This document shows positions 34,965-45,533 of a stretch of DNA of 64,000 nt, piece by piece (position 1 is the first letter of the stretch; every line of letters starts with the position of its first letter). Source of the stretch: Pseudomonas sp. 10-1B (GTDB taxonomy: Bacteria > Pseudomonadota > Gammaproteobacteria > Pseudomonadales > Pseudomonadaceae); the NCBI RefSeq assembly GCF_000935045.1, contig NZ_JYKS01000021.1, forward strand, positions 37,761-101,760. Direction: 5' to 3'. The notes under the pieces are model-generated. The model made no database searches and was not told the DNA's origin. It worked only from the letters and a program-made list of their open reading frames with translations. A program made the translations under genes and the position numbers.

Positions 34965-35444
34965 TCAGTGCTTGAGCAACAACTTGCCCTCGATGGGCAC
35001 ATAGCGGGTGGCGGCACGGATCAGTGACAACGCCGTCAGCCCCGGCACGCCATACACCACTGCCTCGGTACCATGGCGCTGGATCACCCGCTCCAGCAGC
35101 AGGTCGAAATCACCGTCGCCGGAGGCCAGCACCACCTGGTCGACCCGGCTGGCCGCATCGATCACATCCAGGGTAATGCCCACATCCCAGTCACCCTTGG
35201 CCGAGCCATCGCTGCGCTGGATGAAAGGCTTGAGACGCACGTCGAAACCGAGGTTGCGCAAGATCTGCTGAAACTGCTGCTGCTTGCTGTCGCCACGGTC
35301 GATGGCATAGGCCACGGCCTCGACGATCTGACCTTCGCGACTGACATCAGCCCACAGGGCGGTGTAGTTGAAATGGCAGCCATGGGCCTGGCGCACGGTG
35401 TAGTAGAGGTTCTGCACATCGGCGAACAGCGCGATCTTTTTCAC
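34965..35444 (-). CDS. NYN domain protein (LabA/DUF88, PIN-like nuclease fold)
   Basis: A 159-residue NYN-domain protein. Conserved acidic residues of the PIN-like active site are visible: Asp9 in IALFADVQNLYY, Asp in GDWDVGITLDVID, and the pair in VLASGDGDFDLLLERV. Family members are predicted RNases. It is a single-gene unit, immediately 3' bordered by inverted-repeat element A. The RNA target is unknown. Confidence 0.87.
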   Translation of the reverse strand: MKKIALFADVQNLYYTVRQAHGCHFNYTALWADVSREGQIVEAVAYAIDRGDSKQQQFQQILRNLGFDVRLKPFIQRSDGSAKGDWDVGITLDVIDAASRVDQVVLASGDGDFDLLLERVIQRHGTEAVVYGVPGLTALSLIRAATRYVPIEGKLLLKH

Positions 35445-35474
35445 CTGGGAACCTCATTTCTGGCCTGGAGTGCC

Positions 35475-35577
35475 GGGGGCCGCTCCGCAGCCCTTCGCGG
35501 GCACGCCCGCTCCCACAGGTATCGCGCGTACATCCGTGGGAGCGGGCGTGCCCGCGAAGGGGCGCAAAGCGCCCCCA
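35475..35577. repeat. REP pair (GGG/CCC type)
   Basis: Inverted copies ttcgcgggcacgcccgctccc and gggagcgggcgtgcccgcgaa, between the DUF2076 stop and the NYN start. Confidence 0.85.
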
Positions 35578-35603
35578 GAAATGCCAGCAGTATGCCAGAC
35601 CTA

Positions 35604-36359
35604 TTAGACGTACGAATCGTCGTCCGAGAAGAACCCGCCATCATCGCTGCCATAGTCGCTATCGGCGTAACCACCTTGGTCACCGCCCCAACCGCCATTG
35701 TCAGCCACTTGCTGCTGCCCACCCTGGTCATTCCAGCCACCGCTGTCACTGGCCGGCACCGGCTCTTCCTTGATCACTTCCACCACTTCTTCCGGCTGCG
35801 AGTGGTGATTGAACAGGCTACTGATACCCTGCGCCAGCAACACCCCACCCGCCACACCGGCCGCAGTCTGCATCGCGCCACCGAGGAAGCTGCTGGCCCC
35901 GCCACGTGCCGGCGCGGCGCCAAAACCGGGCTGCTGCGCTTGCGGCCGGGAGAAACCCGGTGCCGACGGCTCGCGCCAACCACCAGCGGAAGCCACCGGG
36001 GCCGCAGGACGCTGTGGCTGCACGGTCGGGGCCGCGCTGCGCCCGCCCGAACCAAAGATGCTGGAGAGGAAACCACCCCCGCCATTGCTGGGTGCGCTGT
36101 TACCGGCCCGAGCGCTCTCGGCCTGGGCACGGGCCTGCTGCAGTTCGGCTTGCAACTGCTTGTTCTGCTCGTCGAGGCGCTTGATCGCGGCCTCCTGCAC
36201 CAAGATCGCCTGGGCCATGTAGTACGGCGCCGCCGGCTGCTGGCGCACATGTTCCTCGATGCACGCCTGGGCCTGCGCATCACGTGGCTGGCTCGGGTCC
36301 TCGGCTTGCTTGATGCGGCCGAACAGGCCGTCGATCAGGGTTTGTTCTTCAGTGTTCAT
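35604..36359 (-). CDS. DUF2076 family protein
   Basis: A 251-residue DUF2076 protein. It begins MNTEEQTLIDGLFGRIKQAE, followed by a short coiled coil (residues about 52-83, IKRLDEQNKQLQAELQQARA), a Gly/Ser/Pro/Gln-rich linker, a small Ala/Gly-rich hydrophobic stretch (GGAMQTAAGVAGGVLLAQG), and an acidic Gly/Asp tail (DYGSDDGGFFSDDDSY). It may be periplasm- or membrane-associated. The family has no established function. Monocistronic, divergent from the YciC-like gene. Confidence 0.85.
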   Translation of the reverse strand: MNTEEQTLIDGLFGRIKQAEDPSQPRDAQAQACIEEHVRQQPAAPYYMAQAILVQEAAIKRLDEQNKQLQAELQQARAQAESARAGNSAPSNGGGGFLSSIFGSGGRSAAPTVQPQRPAAPVASAGGWREPSAPGFSRPQAQQPGFGAAPARGGASSFLGGAMQTAAGVAGGVLLAQGISSLFNHHSQPEEVVEVIKEEPVPASDSGGWNDQGGQQQVADNGGWGGDQGGYADSDYGSDDGGFFSDDDSYV

Positions 36360-36525
36360 GGGCGACCTCGTGGGGTAGCGGGACAACGGACAGCGTCAAA
36401 GATGGGGCGTACAGCCGCGGGATTCAATCACCGGTGCCGTGAAACTTTTTTCAGCAAGTGACAGCCCCACGCCTGCTTTGGGCTAAAGTTATGCCCCTGT
36501 TTTTTCTGCCATGCGATGTTGACTG

Positions 36526-37182
36526 ATGAATCCGCTGAGCGTTCTGCGCGACTCCCTGTACTTCTTCCGCCGCCACCTGCCGAACATCCTCCAGCTGTGC
36601 TTGCCGCTGGTGGTGCTGGAAGCCGTGATCACCCAGTTGCTGTACCGGCAAATGGGCGACCAGGCATCGCCAGCCTACGGCATGCTGGTCAGCCTGCTGT
36701 TCTACCCGCTGTACAGCGCCGCGCTGATCCTGTACCTCGACACCCGCAGCAACGGCCAGGAAATCGCCAAGCGCGACCTGTTCGCCCGCGCCGTGCAACT
36801 GTGGCCGCAACTGGCCCTGCTGATATTGATCAGCTCGCTGCTGATCATGGCCGGCCTGGCGCTGTTCATCTTCCCGGGCGTGTGGATCATGATCAACCTG
36901 GTGTTCGCCGAGTACCTGCTGGTACTGCGCGGCCGACCGGTGGTGCAGGCGATGCGCGACAGCGCCAGCATGACCACCGGGCACTTCATGCGCATCATGG
37001 TCTGCGTGGTCGCGGTACTGGCACCGATCTGGCTGATCGACGGGCTGCTGCTGATGGCCTTCCCCGAGCCATCGCCCGGCATGGAACTGGCCATGGACAG
37101 CCTCAGCGGCTTCCTGCAACTGTTCAGCACCGTGGTGCTGTACCGTCTGTTCATGTTGCTGGAAAGCGAAGCCGGCGCCTGA
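36526..37182 (+). CDS. YciC/UPF0259-like inner-membrane protein
   Basis: A 218-residue integral membrane protein with about six helices. The N-terminal FFRRHLPNILQLCLPLVVLE and the central LLIMAGLALFIFPGVWIMINL and AMRDSASMTTGHFMRI blocks match the YciC (UPF0259) family. Function unknown. It is a single-gene unit, convergent with hrpB. Confidence 0.78.
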   Translation: MNPLSVLRDSLYFFRRHLPNILQLCLPLVVLEAVITQLLYRQMGDQASPAYGMLVSLLFYPLYSAALILYLDTRSNGQEIAKRDLFARAVQLWPQLALLILISSLLIMAGLALFIFPGVWIMINLVFAEYLLVLRGRPVVQAMRDSASMTTGHFMRIMVCVVAVLAPIWLIDGLLLMAFPEPSPGMELAMDSLSGFLQLFSTVVLYRLFMLLESEAGA

Positions 37183-37198
37183 CGCCAAAGCGTTACCT

Positions 37199-39727
<2,529 letters not shown>

Positions 39728-39844
39728 GGTGGTCCTCGAACAGTCCCGCGAGTATAACGGCGAACCCAGCCTGCTCTATCATGGTCTTAGCTTCAGGCGC
39801 AGGCGCTTCGCCTGCCCTGCTGAATTACCTTCTCGGAGATTTAC

Positions 39845-40264
39845 ATGCGCATCCCATCCCGCGTCCTCGGCGGCGCCCTTATCGTCACCTTGCTGACCCA
39901 GCTGACGGCCTGCGGCACGATCTTCTACCCGGACCGTCGCGGCCAGATCGGCGGCAAGATCGACCCTGTGGTTGCCGCAATGGATGCTATCGGCATCCTG
40001 TTCTACGTGATCCCGGGCCTGATCGCCTTCGGCATCGACTTCGCCACGGGCGCCATCTACTACCCTGGCGGGCATACCGCCCAGGTCGACCCGGCCAAAC
40101 TGCGCGACGCCGTCAGCCCGGATGGCAAGGTCGACAACATGAAGCTACAGGCCATTCTCGAAAGCGAGCTGGGCCAGCGCCTGCCGCTGAACGACCCACG
40201 CTTGATCCAGCAGCGCGGCAGCATCGAGCAGTTGGCCAGCCTGGGCCTGGTGCCCGCAGCCTGA
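39845..40264 (+). CDS. Putative lipoprotein
   Basis: A 139-residue protein with a lipoprotein signal: MRIPSRVLGGALIVTLLTQL then the lipobox LTAC with Cys about residue 23. The mature part has two hydrophobic segments (AAMDAIGILFYVIPGLIAFGIDFAT), a YYPGG motif and a charged tail. It resembles short Pseudomonas lipoproteins sometimes misnamed polyribonucleotide nucleotidyltransferase; nothing here supports that name. It is 22 nt upstream of fieF and may be co-transcribed. Confidence 0.75.
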   Translation: MRIPSRVLGGALIVTLLTQLTACGTIFYPDRRGQIGGKIDPVVAAMDAIGILFYVIPGLIAFGIDFATGAIYYPGGHTAQVDPAKLRDAVSPDGKVDNMKLQAILESELGQRLPLNDPRLIQQRGSIEQLASLGLVPAA

Positions 40265-40286
40265 ACCACAAGGACACTGACCACGG

Positions 40287-41159
40287 ATGATCACCACCCC
40301 GGCTGAACACCAGCGCCTGCTACGCCTGGCCACCCGCGCGTCGCTGGCGGTGGCCAGCATCCTGGTGCTGAGCAAGGCGCTGGCCTGGTGGCTGAGCGGT
40401 TCGGTCAGCCTGCTGGCGGGGCTGACCGATTCGGCACTGGACGCCGTTGCCTCGTTCCTCAACCTGCTCGCCGTGCACTACGCCCTGCGCCCGGCCGACG
40501 ACGACCACCGCTTCGGCCATGGCAAGGCCGAAGCCCTGGCCGGCATGGCGCAGGCGCTGTTCATCGGGGTCAGTGCGGTGCTGATCGGGGTACAGGCGGT
40601 CGAACGCCTGCACACCCCACAACCGCTGGGCGATACCGCCATCGGCATCGCGGTGATGTTGCTGTCGCTGGCACTGACCCTTGCCCTGCTGGCACTGCAG
40701 CACAAGGTCATTCGCCTGACCGGCTCCACCGCGGTGCGGGCCGACTCCCTGCACTACCGCTCGGACCTGCTGCTCAACAGCAGCATCCTGCTGGCCCTGC
40801 TGCTGGCACGCTTTGGCTGGCCGCAATTGGATGCACTGTTCGGCCTGGGGATTGCCTGCTACATCCTCTGGAGCGCATTGCAGATAGCCCGAGAGAGCAC
40901 GGCCATCCTGATGGACAAGGAACTGCCCGGCGATGTCGGCGAGGACATGGCCGCGCTGGTGCTGGCCATTCCCGGGGTGAAAGGCGTACATGACCTGCGT
41001 ACACGGGTGTCGGGCAACCAGTGGTTCGTGCAGTTGCACCTGGAGCTGCCAGGGCAGTTGCCACTGCATGAGGCGCATGGATTGTGCGTGGAGGCCTCAC
41101 GGGTGATCCGCCAGCGTTATTCACAGGCGGATGTGCTGGTGCACGCGGACCCGGTGTAA
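40287..41159 (+). CDS. fieF: Cation diffusion facilitator (FieF/YiiP-type iron/zinc efflux)
   Basis: A CDF antiporter of 290 residues with six helices. Metal-site residues: the DxxxD of TM2 in GLTDSALDAVASFLN and the TM5 pair in SDLLLNSSILLALLLARFG (Ser/Asp variant region). The hallmark HRFGHGKAEALAGMAQ follows TM2. The cytoplasmic C-terminal domain has VKGVHDLRTRVSGNQWFVQLHLE. It should export Fe2+/Zn2+ with proton exchange. It lies directly after the lipoprotein gene and ends at a strong REP pair. Confidence 0.9.
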   Translation: MITTPAEHQRLLRLATRASLAVASILVLSKALAWWLSGSVSLLAGLTDSALDAVASFLNLLAVHYALRPADDDHRFGHGKAEALAGMAQALFIGVSAVLIGVQAVERLHTPQPLGDTAIGIAVMLLSLALTLALLALQHKVIRLTGSTAVRADSLHYRSDLLLNSSILLALLLARFGWPQLDALFGLGIACYILWSALQIARESTAILMDKELPGDVGEDMAALVLAIPGVKGVHDLRTRVSGNQWFVQLHLELPGQLPLHEAHGLCVEASRVIRQRYSQADVLVHADPV

Positions 41160-41160
41160 G

Positions 41161-41270
41161 CCTGCCCGGGCCCTATCGCCGGCAAGCCAGCTCCCACAGG
41201 AATTGTGCAGGCCTTTGGGCTCTGTGCAGTCCCTGTGGGAGCTGGCTTGCCGGCGATAGGGCCCGGGCAG
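41161..41270. repeat. REP pair (TGG/CCG type), near-perfect long palindrome
   Basis: The two copies are inverted, with about 38 nt of outer arms (cctgcccgggccctatcgcc ... ggcgatagggcccgggcag). It lies between the convergent fieF and DUF6515 genes. Confidence 0.88.
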
Positions 41271-41284
41271 ACAGTGCACTTGGA

Positions 41285-42007
41285 TCAGTTGATGCTGTAC
41301 CCCCGCCCACTGAAGCAGGCGCCCAGCGCCCGCCGGTAATTGTCGGCCACATTAGCCGGCGGCGCATACGTCGCCGTCGCCGGGTCGAAGCCTGACTGGC
41401 CGACCGCCCAACGATGGCACTGGTAGCGATCCTGGTCCTGCTGCTGCGGCCCCTGGCCATACATGGGGTAGGCCACCACGTCATACCCACCGCCCGCCGC
41501 TGCCACCGGCACAGGCGCTGGTGCGGCCACAGGCGGGTTGACCACCACGTACTCGCGGCTGTCGGCCAGGTACTGGTAATAGGTATCGGCAGCCACGAAG
41601 AACAGCGCCCCGCCCAGCCACACTTCACGGGCGTAGGCCGGCAGGTACTGTACTCTTACCCCATAGGGCGGCGTCACGACGACGTAGCCGCCAGCGCGTG
41701 GGCGATACCAATAGCCATCCGAATAGAAGTAGTTCTGCCCACGGTAGGGCACCTTCCAGTAACGCTCCGGAAAACGCTCCACCGTTTGCCCCGGGCGATA
41801 TTGCGGCCCAGGCCCCCAGCCATTGCCATGGTGCCGGGGAATATCCTGGTAATAGCCCTGCCGCGGCGGCTGGGTCTGGCGCACTTCGTCGCGCGAGTTG
41901 AGCGAGCGACCGGGCCCGCCTTCGCCCAGCCCTTGCGCCAAGGCCCCGAGACTGATGCCCAAACCCAACAAACCAACACCTGCCAACTGCCAGATGCGCG
42001 ACTTCAT
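41285..42007 (-). CDS. DUF6515 family secreted protein
   Basis: A 240-residue protein with a signal peptide (MKSRIWQLAGVGLLGLGISL, cleavage after ALA). The body is rich in Tyr, Pro and Gly: YRGQNYFYSDGYWYRP, YVVVTPPYGVRVQYLP, and a C-terminal domain with two Cys (YQCHRWAVGQSGFDP, ALGACFSGRGYSI). The layout fits DUF6515 envelope proteins. Function unknown. The 397-nt upstream region contains a probable structured leader RNA ending in an intrinsic terminator (42090-42118), so expression may be attenuated. Confidence 0.8.
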   Translation of the reverse strand: MKSRIWQLAGVGLLGLGISLGALAQGLGEGGPGRSLNSRDEVRQTQPPRQGYYQDIPRHHGNGWGPGPQYRPGQTVERFPERYWKVPYRGQNYFYSDGYWYRPRAGGYVVVTPPYGVRVQYLPAYAREVWLGGALFFVAADTYYQYLADSREYVVVNPPVAAPAPVPVAAAGGGYDVVAYPMYGQGPQQQDQDRYQCHRWAVGQSGFDPATATYAPPANVADNYRRALGACFSGRGYSIN

Positions 42008-42089
42008 GGTATTCCTCTCGGTAGGAAAAACTGCAACCGCAGCCAGTCTACCGCGCCCATCGCACAGGCCAATTAAATTCGCGGCCATG

Positions 42090-42118
42090 AAAAAAGGGAG
42101 GCCACAAGGGCCTCCCTT
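42090..42118 (-). terminator. Intrinsic terminator at the end of a structured RNA
   Basis: On the minus strand AAGGGAGGCC, a 5-nt loop and GGCCTCCCTT are followed by a run of six T. It sits 83 nt upstream of the DUF6515 start, so it ends either an independent small RNA or a leader. Confidence 0.85.
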
Positions 42119-42290
42119 CAGGAATTGTCGTCCGTGCTCGGCGCTTGTGGCGCCGGCTCACCTCACACCGTCTTCTGGACGGTGCGTAGCCCGGGGGCCT
42201 GGCGGATCCTGTTGGATGGCTGGCCGCGACCGCCCGCCTAGGGCGCGTCGCCGTGGACTGATGTCCGGGCAGTGATTCTGTGGATAAAGA
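42090..42290 (-). ncRNA. Candidate structured sRNA or attenuator leader
   Basis: No protein frame is credible here, but the minus strand folds into consecutive perfect stems: 42226-42251 (GCGACGCGCCC, loop, GGGCGGTCGC, with one bulge), 42166-42184 (CACCGTC, 5-nt loop, GACGGTG) and 42140-42154 (GGCGC, 5-nt loop, GCGCC), then the terminator. The 5' end is not defined; 42290 is a guess. I do not recognise an Rfam family. It may be a trans-acting sRNA or a 5' leader of the DUF6515 gene. Confidence 0.5.
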
Positions 42291-42342
42291 TACCGGAGAG
42301 GTTGCGGCAGAGGATTGCGAAGATTGCTCTGATAAATAGCAC

Positions 42343-42371
42343 TTGCGCAATTTTTAACCCTGGATTGATAA
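42343..42371 (+). promoter_or_regulatory. Candidate sigma-70 promoter of the AsnC/Lrp gene
   Basis: TTGCGC, 17 nt, TGATAA, ending about 33 nt before the ATG at 42405. The palindromic TTGCGCAA within the -35 could also be a regulator site. Confidence 0.45.
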
Positions 42372-42404
42372 TTCACAGCAATCCGAACAGAAAAGGCATA
42401 GTCC

Positions 42405-42881
42405 ATGAGCAAACTTGATCGCTACGACCTGAGCATCCTCGCCGAATTGCAGCGCGATGCGCGCATTTCCAACCAGGAACTGGCCGAACGCATCGGCTTG
42501 TCGCCTTCGCCGTGCTCGCGTCGGGTCAAGCAACTGGAGGACGATGGCTACATCTCGCGCCAGGTTGCCCTGCTCGACCGCAAGAAGCTGGGCCTGAGCC
42601 TGACCGCCTATGTGCTGATCGGCATGGACCGCCACACCCCGGAGCGCTTCGAAGCCTTCGAAGCGGCCATCCGCAACCTGCCACAGGTGCTCGAATGCAG
42701 CCTGGTCACCGGCATAGATGCCGACTACCAGCTCAAAGTGGTGGTGCCCGACATGGACCACTACCAGAAACTGCTGCTAGGCAGCCTGACCCGTATCGAA
42801 GGCGTCACCAGCGTGCGTTCGAGCTTCGTGCTCAACCAGGTGCTGGCCAGCACCGAGCTGCCATTGACCCACCTGCGTTAA
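42405..42881 (+). CDS. Lrp/AsnC family transcriptional regulator
   Basis: A 158-residue Lrp/AsnC regulator. The N-terminal winged helix reads LDRYDLSILAELQRDARISN and LAERIGLSPSPCSRRVKQLE; the C-terminal RAM effector domain reads AYVLIGMDRHTPERFEAF and ECSLVTGIDADYQLKVV. It probably responds to an amino acid. The neighbouring genes do not identify its target; the nearest divergent unit is the DUF6515 gene and its RNA leader. Confidence 0.9.
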   Translation: MSKLDRYDLSILAELQRDARISNQELAERIGLSPSPCSRRVKQLEDDGYISRQVALLDRKKLGLSLTAYVLIGMDRHTPERFEAFEAAIRNLPQVLECSLVTGIDADYQLKVVVPDMDHYQKLLLGSLTRIEGVTSVRSSFVLNQVLASTELPLTHLR

Positions 42882-42935
42882 ATGCTCACCCTAGCCTGCG
42901 TATAATCGGCCGCTCAGCCTGCCTGGAGAACACTG

Positions 42936-43139
42936 ATGGATCCCGCCGTATTCGAAGAGTGGATGATGATCGTCCTGGTCACTGTGTTGATCGGTTTCAT
43001 GGGTTTCATCGTCTGGGACCTGGCGAAAAAGTCCAAGGCGGGGCGGTTCGGCACGCTGATCCTGTTCTTCGTGCTGGGGCTGGGGGTGCTGGCCTTCATC
43101 ATCAAGAGCGTGGTGGTGGGGTTTCTCGAAGGGGTGTAG
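42936..43139 (+). CDS. DUF2788 small membrane protein
   Basis: A 67-residue protein with two transmembrane helices (WMMIVLVTVLIGFMGFIVWD and TLILFFVLGLGVLAFIIKSV) separated by a short basic loop. It matches DUF2788, small membrane proteins of gamma-proteobacteria without known function. ATG 42936 is preceded by CTGGAG 9 nt upstream. It is the second of two short genes after the AsnC/Lrp gene, 54 nt away. Confidence 0.8.
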   Translation: MDPAVFEEWMMIVLVTVLIGFMGFIVWDLAKKSKAGRFGTLILFFVLGLGVLAFIIKSVVVGFLEGV

Positions 43140-43246
43140 GGCCTCATCGCCGGCAAGCCAGCTCCCACAGGTACTGCATTTGGCTTGAAGTCGATACGGT
43201 CGAGGTGGGAGCTGGCTTGCCGGCGAAAGGGCCGCAAAGCGGCCCC
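43140..43246. repeat. REP pair (TGG/CCG type)
   Basis: Inverted copies tcgccggcaagccagctccc and gggagctggcttgccggcga, with a small outer hairpin gggccgcaaagcggccc, between convergent DUF2788 and rluE genes. Confidence 0.85.
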
Positions 43247-43247
43247 T

Positions 43248-43886
43248 CTAGCGCTGCAATTTCGCAGGAACCTCGCGCCAGCAGCCCTGCTCCAACCCAT
43301 CCAGCGCCCAATCGCCAATCCGCACCCGCACCAGGCGCAAGGTCGGCAACCCCACCGCCGCCGTCATCCGCCGCACCTGGCGGTTACGCCCCTCGCGAAT
43401 CACCAGCTCCAGCCAATGGGTCGGCACGCTCTTGCGAAAGCGCACGGGCGGGTTGCGCGGCCACAGCTCGGGTTCGTCCAGGCGCCGCGCCTCGGCCGGC
43501 AAGGTCGGCCCATCGTTCAGTTCCACCCCATCGCGCAAACGCTGCAACTGCTCGTCGCTCGGCTCCCCTTCCACCTGCACCCAGTAGGTCTTGGCCAGCT
43601 TATGCCTGGGGTCGGCAATGCGCGCCTGCAGGCCACCGTCGTTGGTCAGCAGCAACAAGCCTTCACTGTCGCGGTCCAGCCGCCCAGCCGGGTATACACC
43701 CGGGATGTCGATGTAGTCCTTGAGGGTCGCGCGCCCTTCGCCGTCGCTGAACTGGGTCAGCACGTCGAACGGTTTGTTGAACAGGATCAGGCGCGGCTCG
43801 GCCGGTGGAGCCTTGGGCTGGCGACGCGGGCCGGCGGCAGGCCGCGCCTGGGGGCGGCGCGGCTTGGAACGGGGTGGCAGTGACAT
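43248..43886 (-). CDS. rluE: 23S rRNA pseudouridine(2457) synthase RluE
   Basis: A 212-residue RsuA-family pseudouridine synthase. The catalytic Asp is in [17 protein letters not shown]; other motifs are [63 protein letters not shown]. It has no S4 domain but a basic Arg/Pro-rich N-terminus, as in E. coli RluE, which modifies U2457. Its start is 7 nt downstream of the amn stop on the same strand, so it may share the transcript. Confidence 0.9.
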   Translation of the reverse strand: MSLPPRSKPRRPQARPAAGPRRQPKAPPAEPRLILFNKPFDVLTQFSDGEGRATLKDYIDIPGVYPAGRLDRDSEGLLLLTNDGGLQARIADPRHKLAKTYWVQVEGEPSDEQLQRLRDGVELNDGPTLPAEARRLDEPELWPRNPPVRFRKSVPTHWLELVIREGRNRQVRRMTAAVGLPTLRLVRVRIGDWALDGLEQGCWREVPAKLQR

Positions 43887-43892
43887 GGATCC

Positions 43893-45356
43893 TCAGCGGA
43901 ACGGCGGCTCATCGAAGCTGCGCAGTTTACGCGAGTGCAGCGAGTTGAGCTCGGTGCGCAGCAGGTCGAGGGCGGCAATGCCGATCTTCAGGTGCTGGCT
44001 GACCGCCCGGTTATAGAAGGCGTTGGCCGAGCCCGGCAGCTTGATCTCGCTGTGCAGCGGCTTGTCGGACACACACAGCAAGGTGCCGTACGGCACACGC
44101 AAGCGGTAACCCTGTGCCGCAATGGTGCCGCTTTCCATGTCCACGGCCACGGCACGCGACAGGTTGATGAGCGGCCGTTCCTGGGCCCAACGCAGCTCCC
44201 AGTTACGGTCGTCGTAGGTCAGCACGGTACCGGTGCGCAGGCGCTTCTTCAGCTGTTCGCCACGCTCGCCGGTAACCTGCGCGGCAGCCTCCTGCAAAGC
44301 TAGCTGCACCTCGGCCAAGGCCGGAATCGGGATGTTCGGCGGCACTACCCGGTCGAGAATGCCGTCACGCCGCATGTAGGCGTGTGCCAGCACGTAGTCG
44401 CCGATGGTTTGCGACTGCCGCAGGCCGCCGCAGTGGCCGATCATCAGCCAGCAATGCGGGCGCAACACAGCCAGGTGGTCGGTGATGTTCTTGGCGTTGG
44501 ACGGGCCGACACCGATGTTGACCAGAGTAACGCCGTCGCCGTCGGCGGCGATCAGGTGGTAGGCCGGCATCTGGTAGCGGTGCCAGACCACGCTGGCCAC
44601 CAGGGCTTGGACTTCACCGTGGTCCATGGCTTTTTCGATCACCACGTTGCCCGGCAGTACCATGCGCACGAAACGTGGGTCGTCACGCAGTTGCTCCAGG
44701 CCATGGCTGATGAACTGGTCGACATAGCGGTGGTAGTTGGTCAGCAGGATCCACGGCTGCACATGGCGCCAGTCGCTGCCGGTGTAGTGCACCAGGCGGC
44801 GCAGCGAAAAGTCGACCCGGGCGGCATCGAACAATGCCAGCGGCAAGGTTTCGGCACTGCCCCAGTCGTACAGGCCGTCGGCGATATTGTCGGTGGCGGC
44901 CGACAGGTCGGTGCTGGGGAAAACCCGCGCCAGCTGCGCGGCGGTGATGCCGCTGCCGGCCAGTTCGTCGCCCTGGTCGACCACGTAGGGGTAAGGAATG
45001 TTCTGCTCGCTGATACCGACCTCTACGGTGACGGTGTAGTCGTGCATCAGCGGGCGCAGTTGCTCCAGCAGGTAGCCACGGAACGCGGCTGGCTGGGTGA
45101 TGGTGACGCTGTAGGTGCCGGCCACCTGGACCTTGGCGTAGGCACGCGTGGTGGCGGCGACTTCACCGTGGCTGTAGTAGGTCAGGCGCAGCGCCGGGTA
45201 GCGGAACAGGTCGCGCTCCTCGGCACCCGGCTCGGTACGGTCCTTCAGGTAACGCTTGAGGGCCTGGCTGAGGGCCCCGGTGGCCTGTTCATGCAAGGCC
45301 GCCAGACGGTCGACGGCCTGTTCGGGGGTATCAACGACTACAAAAGCGTGGCTCAC
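43893..45356 (-). CDS. amn: AMP nucleosidase
   Basis: Hydrolyses AMP to adenine and ribose-5-phosphate; 487 residues, close to E. coli Amn (484). The N-terminal AMN regulatory domain (FRYPALRLTYYSHGE, GTYSVTITQPAAFRGYLLEQL) is followed by a phosphorylase-like domain with LVNIGVGPSNAKNITDH, LMIGHCGGLR, AVAVDMESGTIAAQGY and LLCVSDKPLHSEIKLPGSA. I start at GTG 45356 (VSHAFVVVDTPEQA), with AGGAAG 8 nt upstream; the longer open frame crosses a REP-bearing region and is not homologous. Confidence 0.92.
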   Translation of the reverse strand: MSHAFVVVDTPEQAVDRLAALHEQATGALSQALKRYLKDRTEPGAEERDLFRYPALRLTYYSHGEVAATTRAYAKVQVAGTYSVTITQPAAFRGYLLEQLRPLMHDYTVTVEVGISEQNIPYPYVVDQGDELAGSGITAAQLARVFPSTDLSAATDNIADGLYDWGSAETLPLALFDAARVDFSLRRLVHYTGSDWRHVQPWILLTNYHRYVDQFISHGLEQLRDDPRFVRMVLPGNVVIEKAMDHGEVQALVASVVWHRYQMPAYHLIAADGDGVTLVNIGVGPSNAKNITDHLAVLRPHCWLMIGHCGGLRQSQTIGDYVLAHAYMRRDGILDRVVPPNIPIPALAEVQLALQEAAAQVTGERGEQLKKRLRTGTVLTYDDRNWELRWAQERPLINLSRAVAVDMESGTIAAQGYRLRVPYGTLLCVSDKPLHSEIKLPGSANAFYNRAVSQHLKIGIAALDLLRTELNSLHSRKLRSFDEPPFR

Positions 45357-45441
45357 ACTGTGCTTCCTGTCTGGACATGCATGTGAGCCATCTTGCCTGC
45401 CTTCTTGGCTAAATACACCCCCATTGATCGGTGTTGGATTC

Positions 45442-45526
45442 ATTCGCGGGCGCGCCCGCTCCCACAGGTACGGCACTGGCCTGGAAATCTGTGAAGACTC
45501 TGTGGGAGCGGGCATGCCCGCGAAGA
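45442..45526. repeat. REP pair (GGG/CCC type)
   Basis: Inverted copies ttcgcgggcgcgcccgctccc and gggagcgggcatgcccgcgaa, between the AidB-like stop and the amn start. Confidence 0.85.
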
Positions 45527-45533
45527 AACCAAC

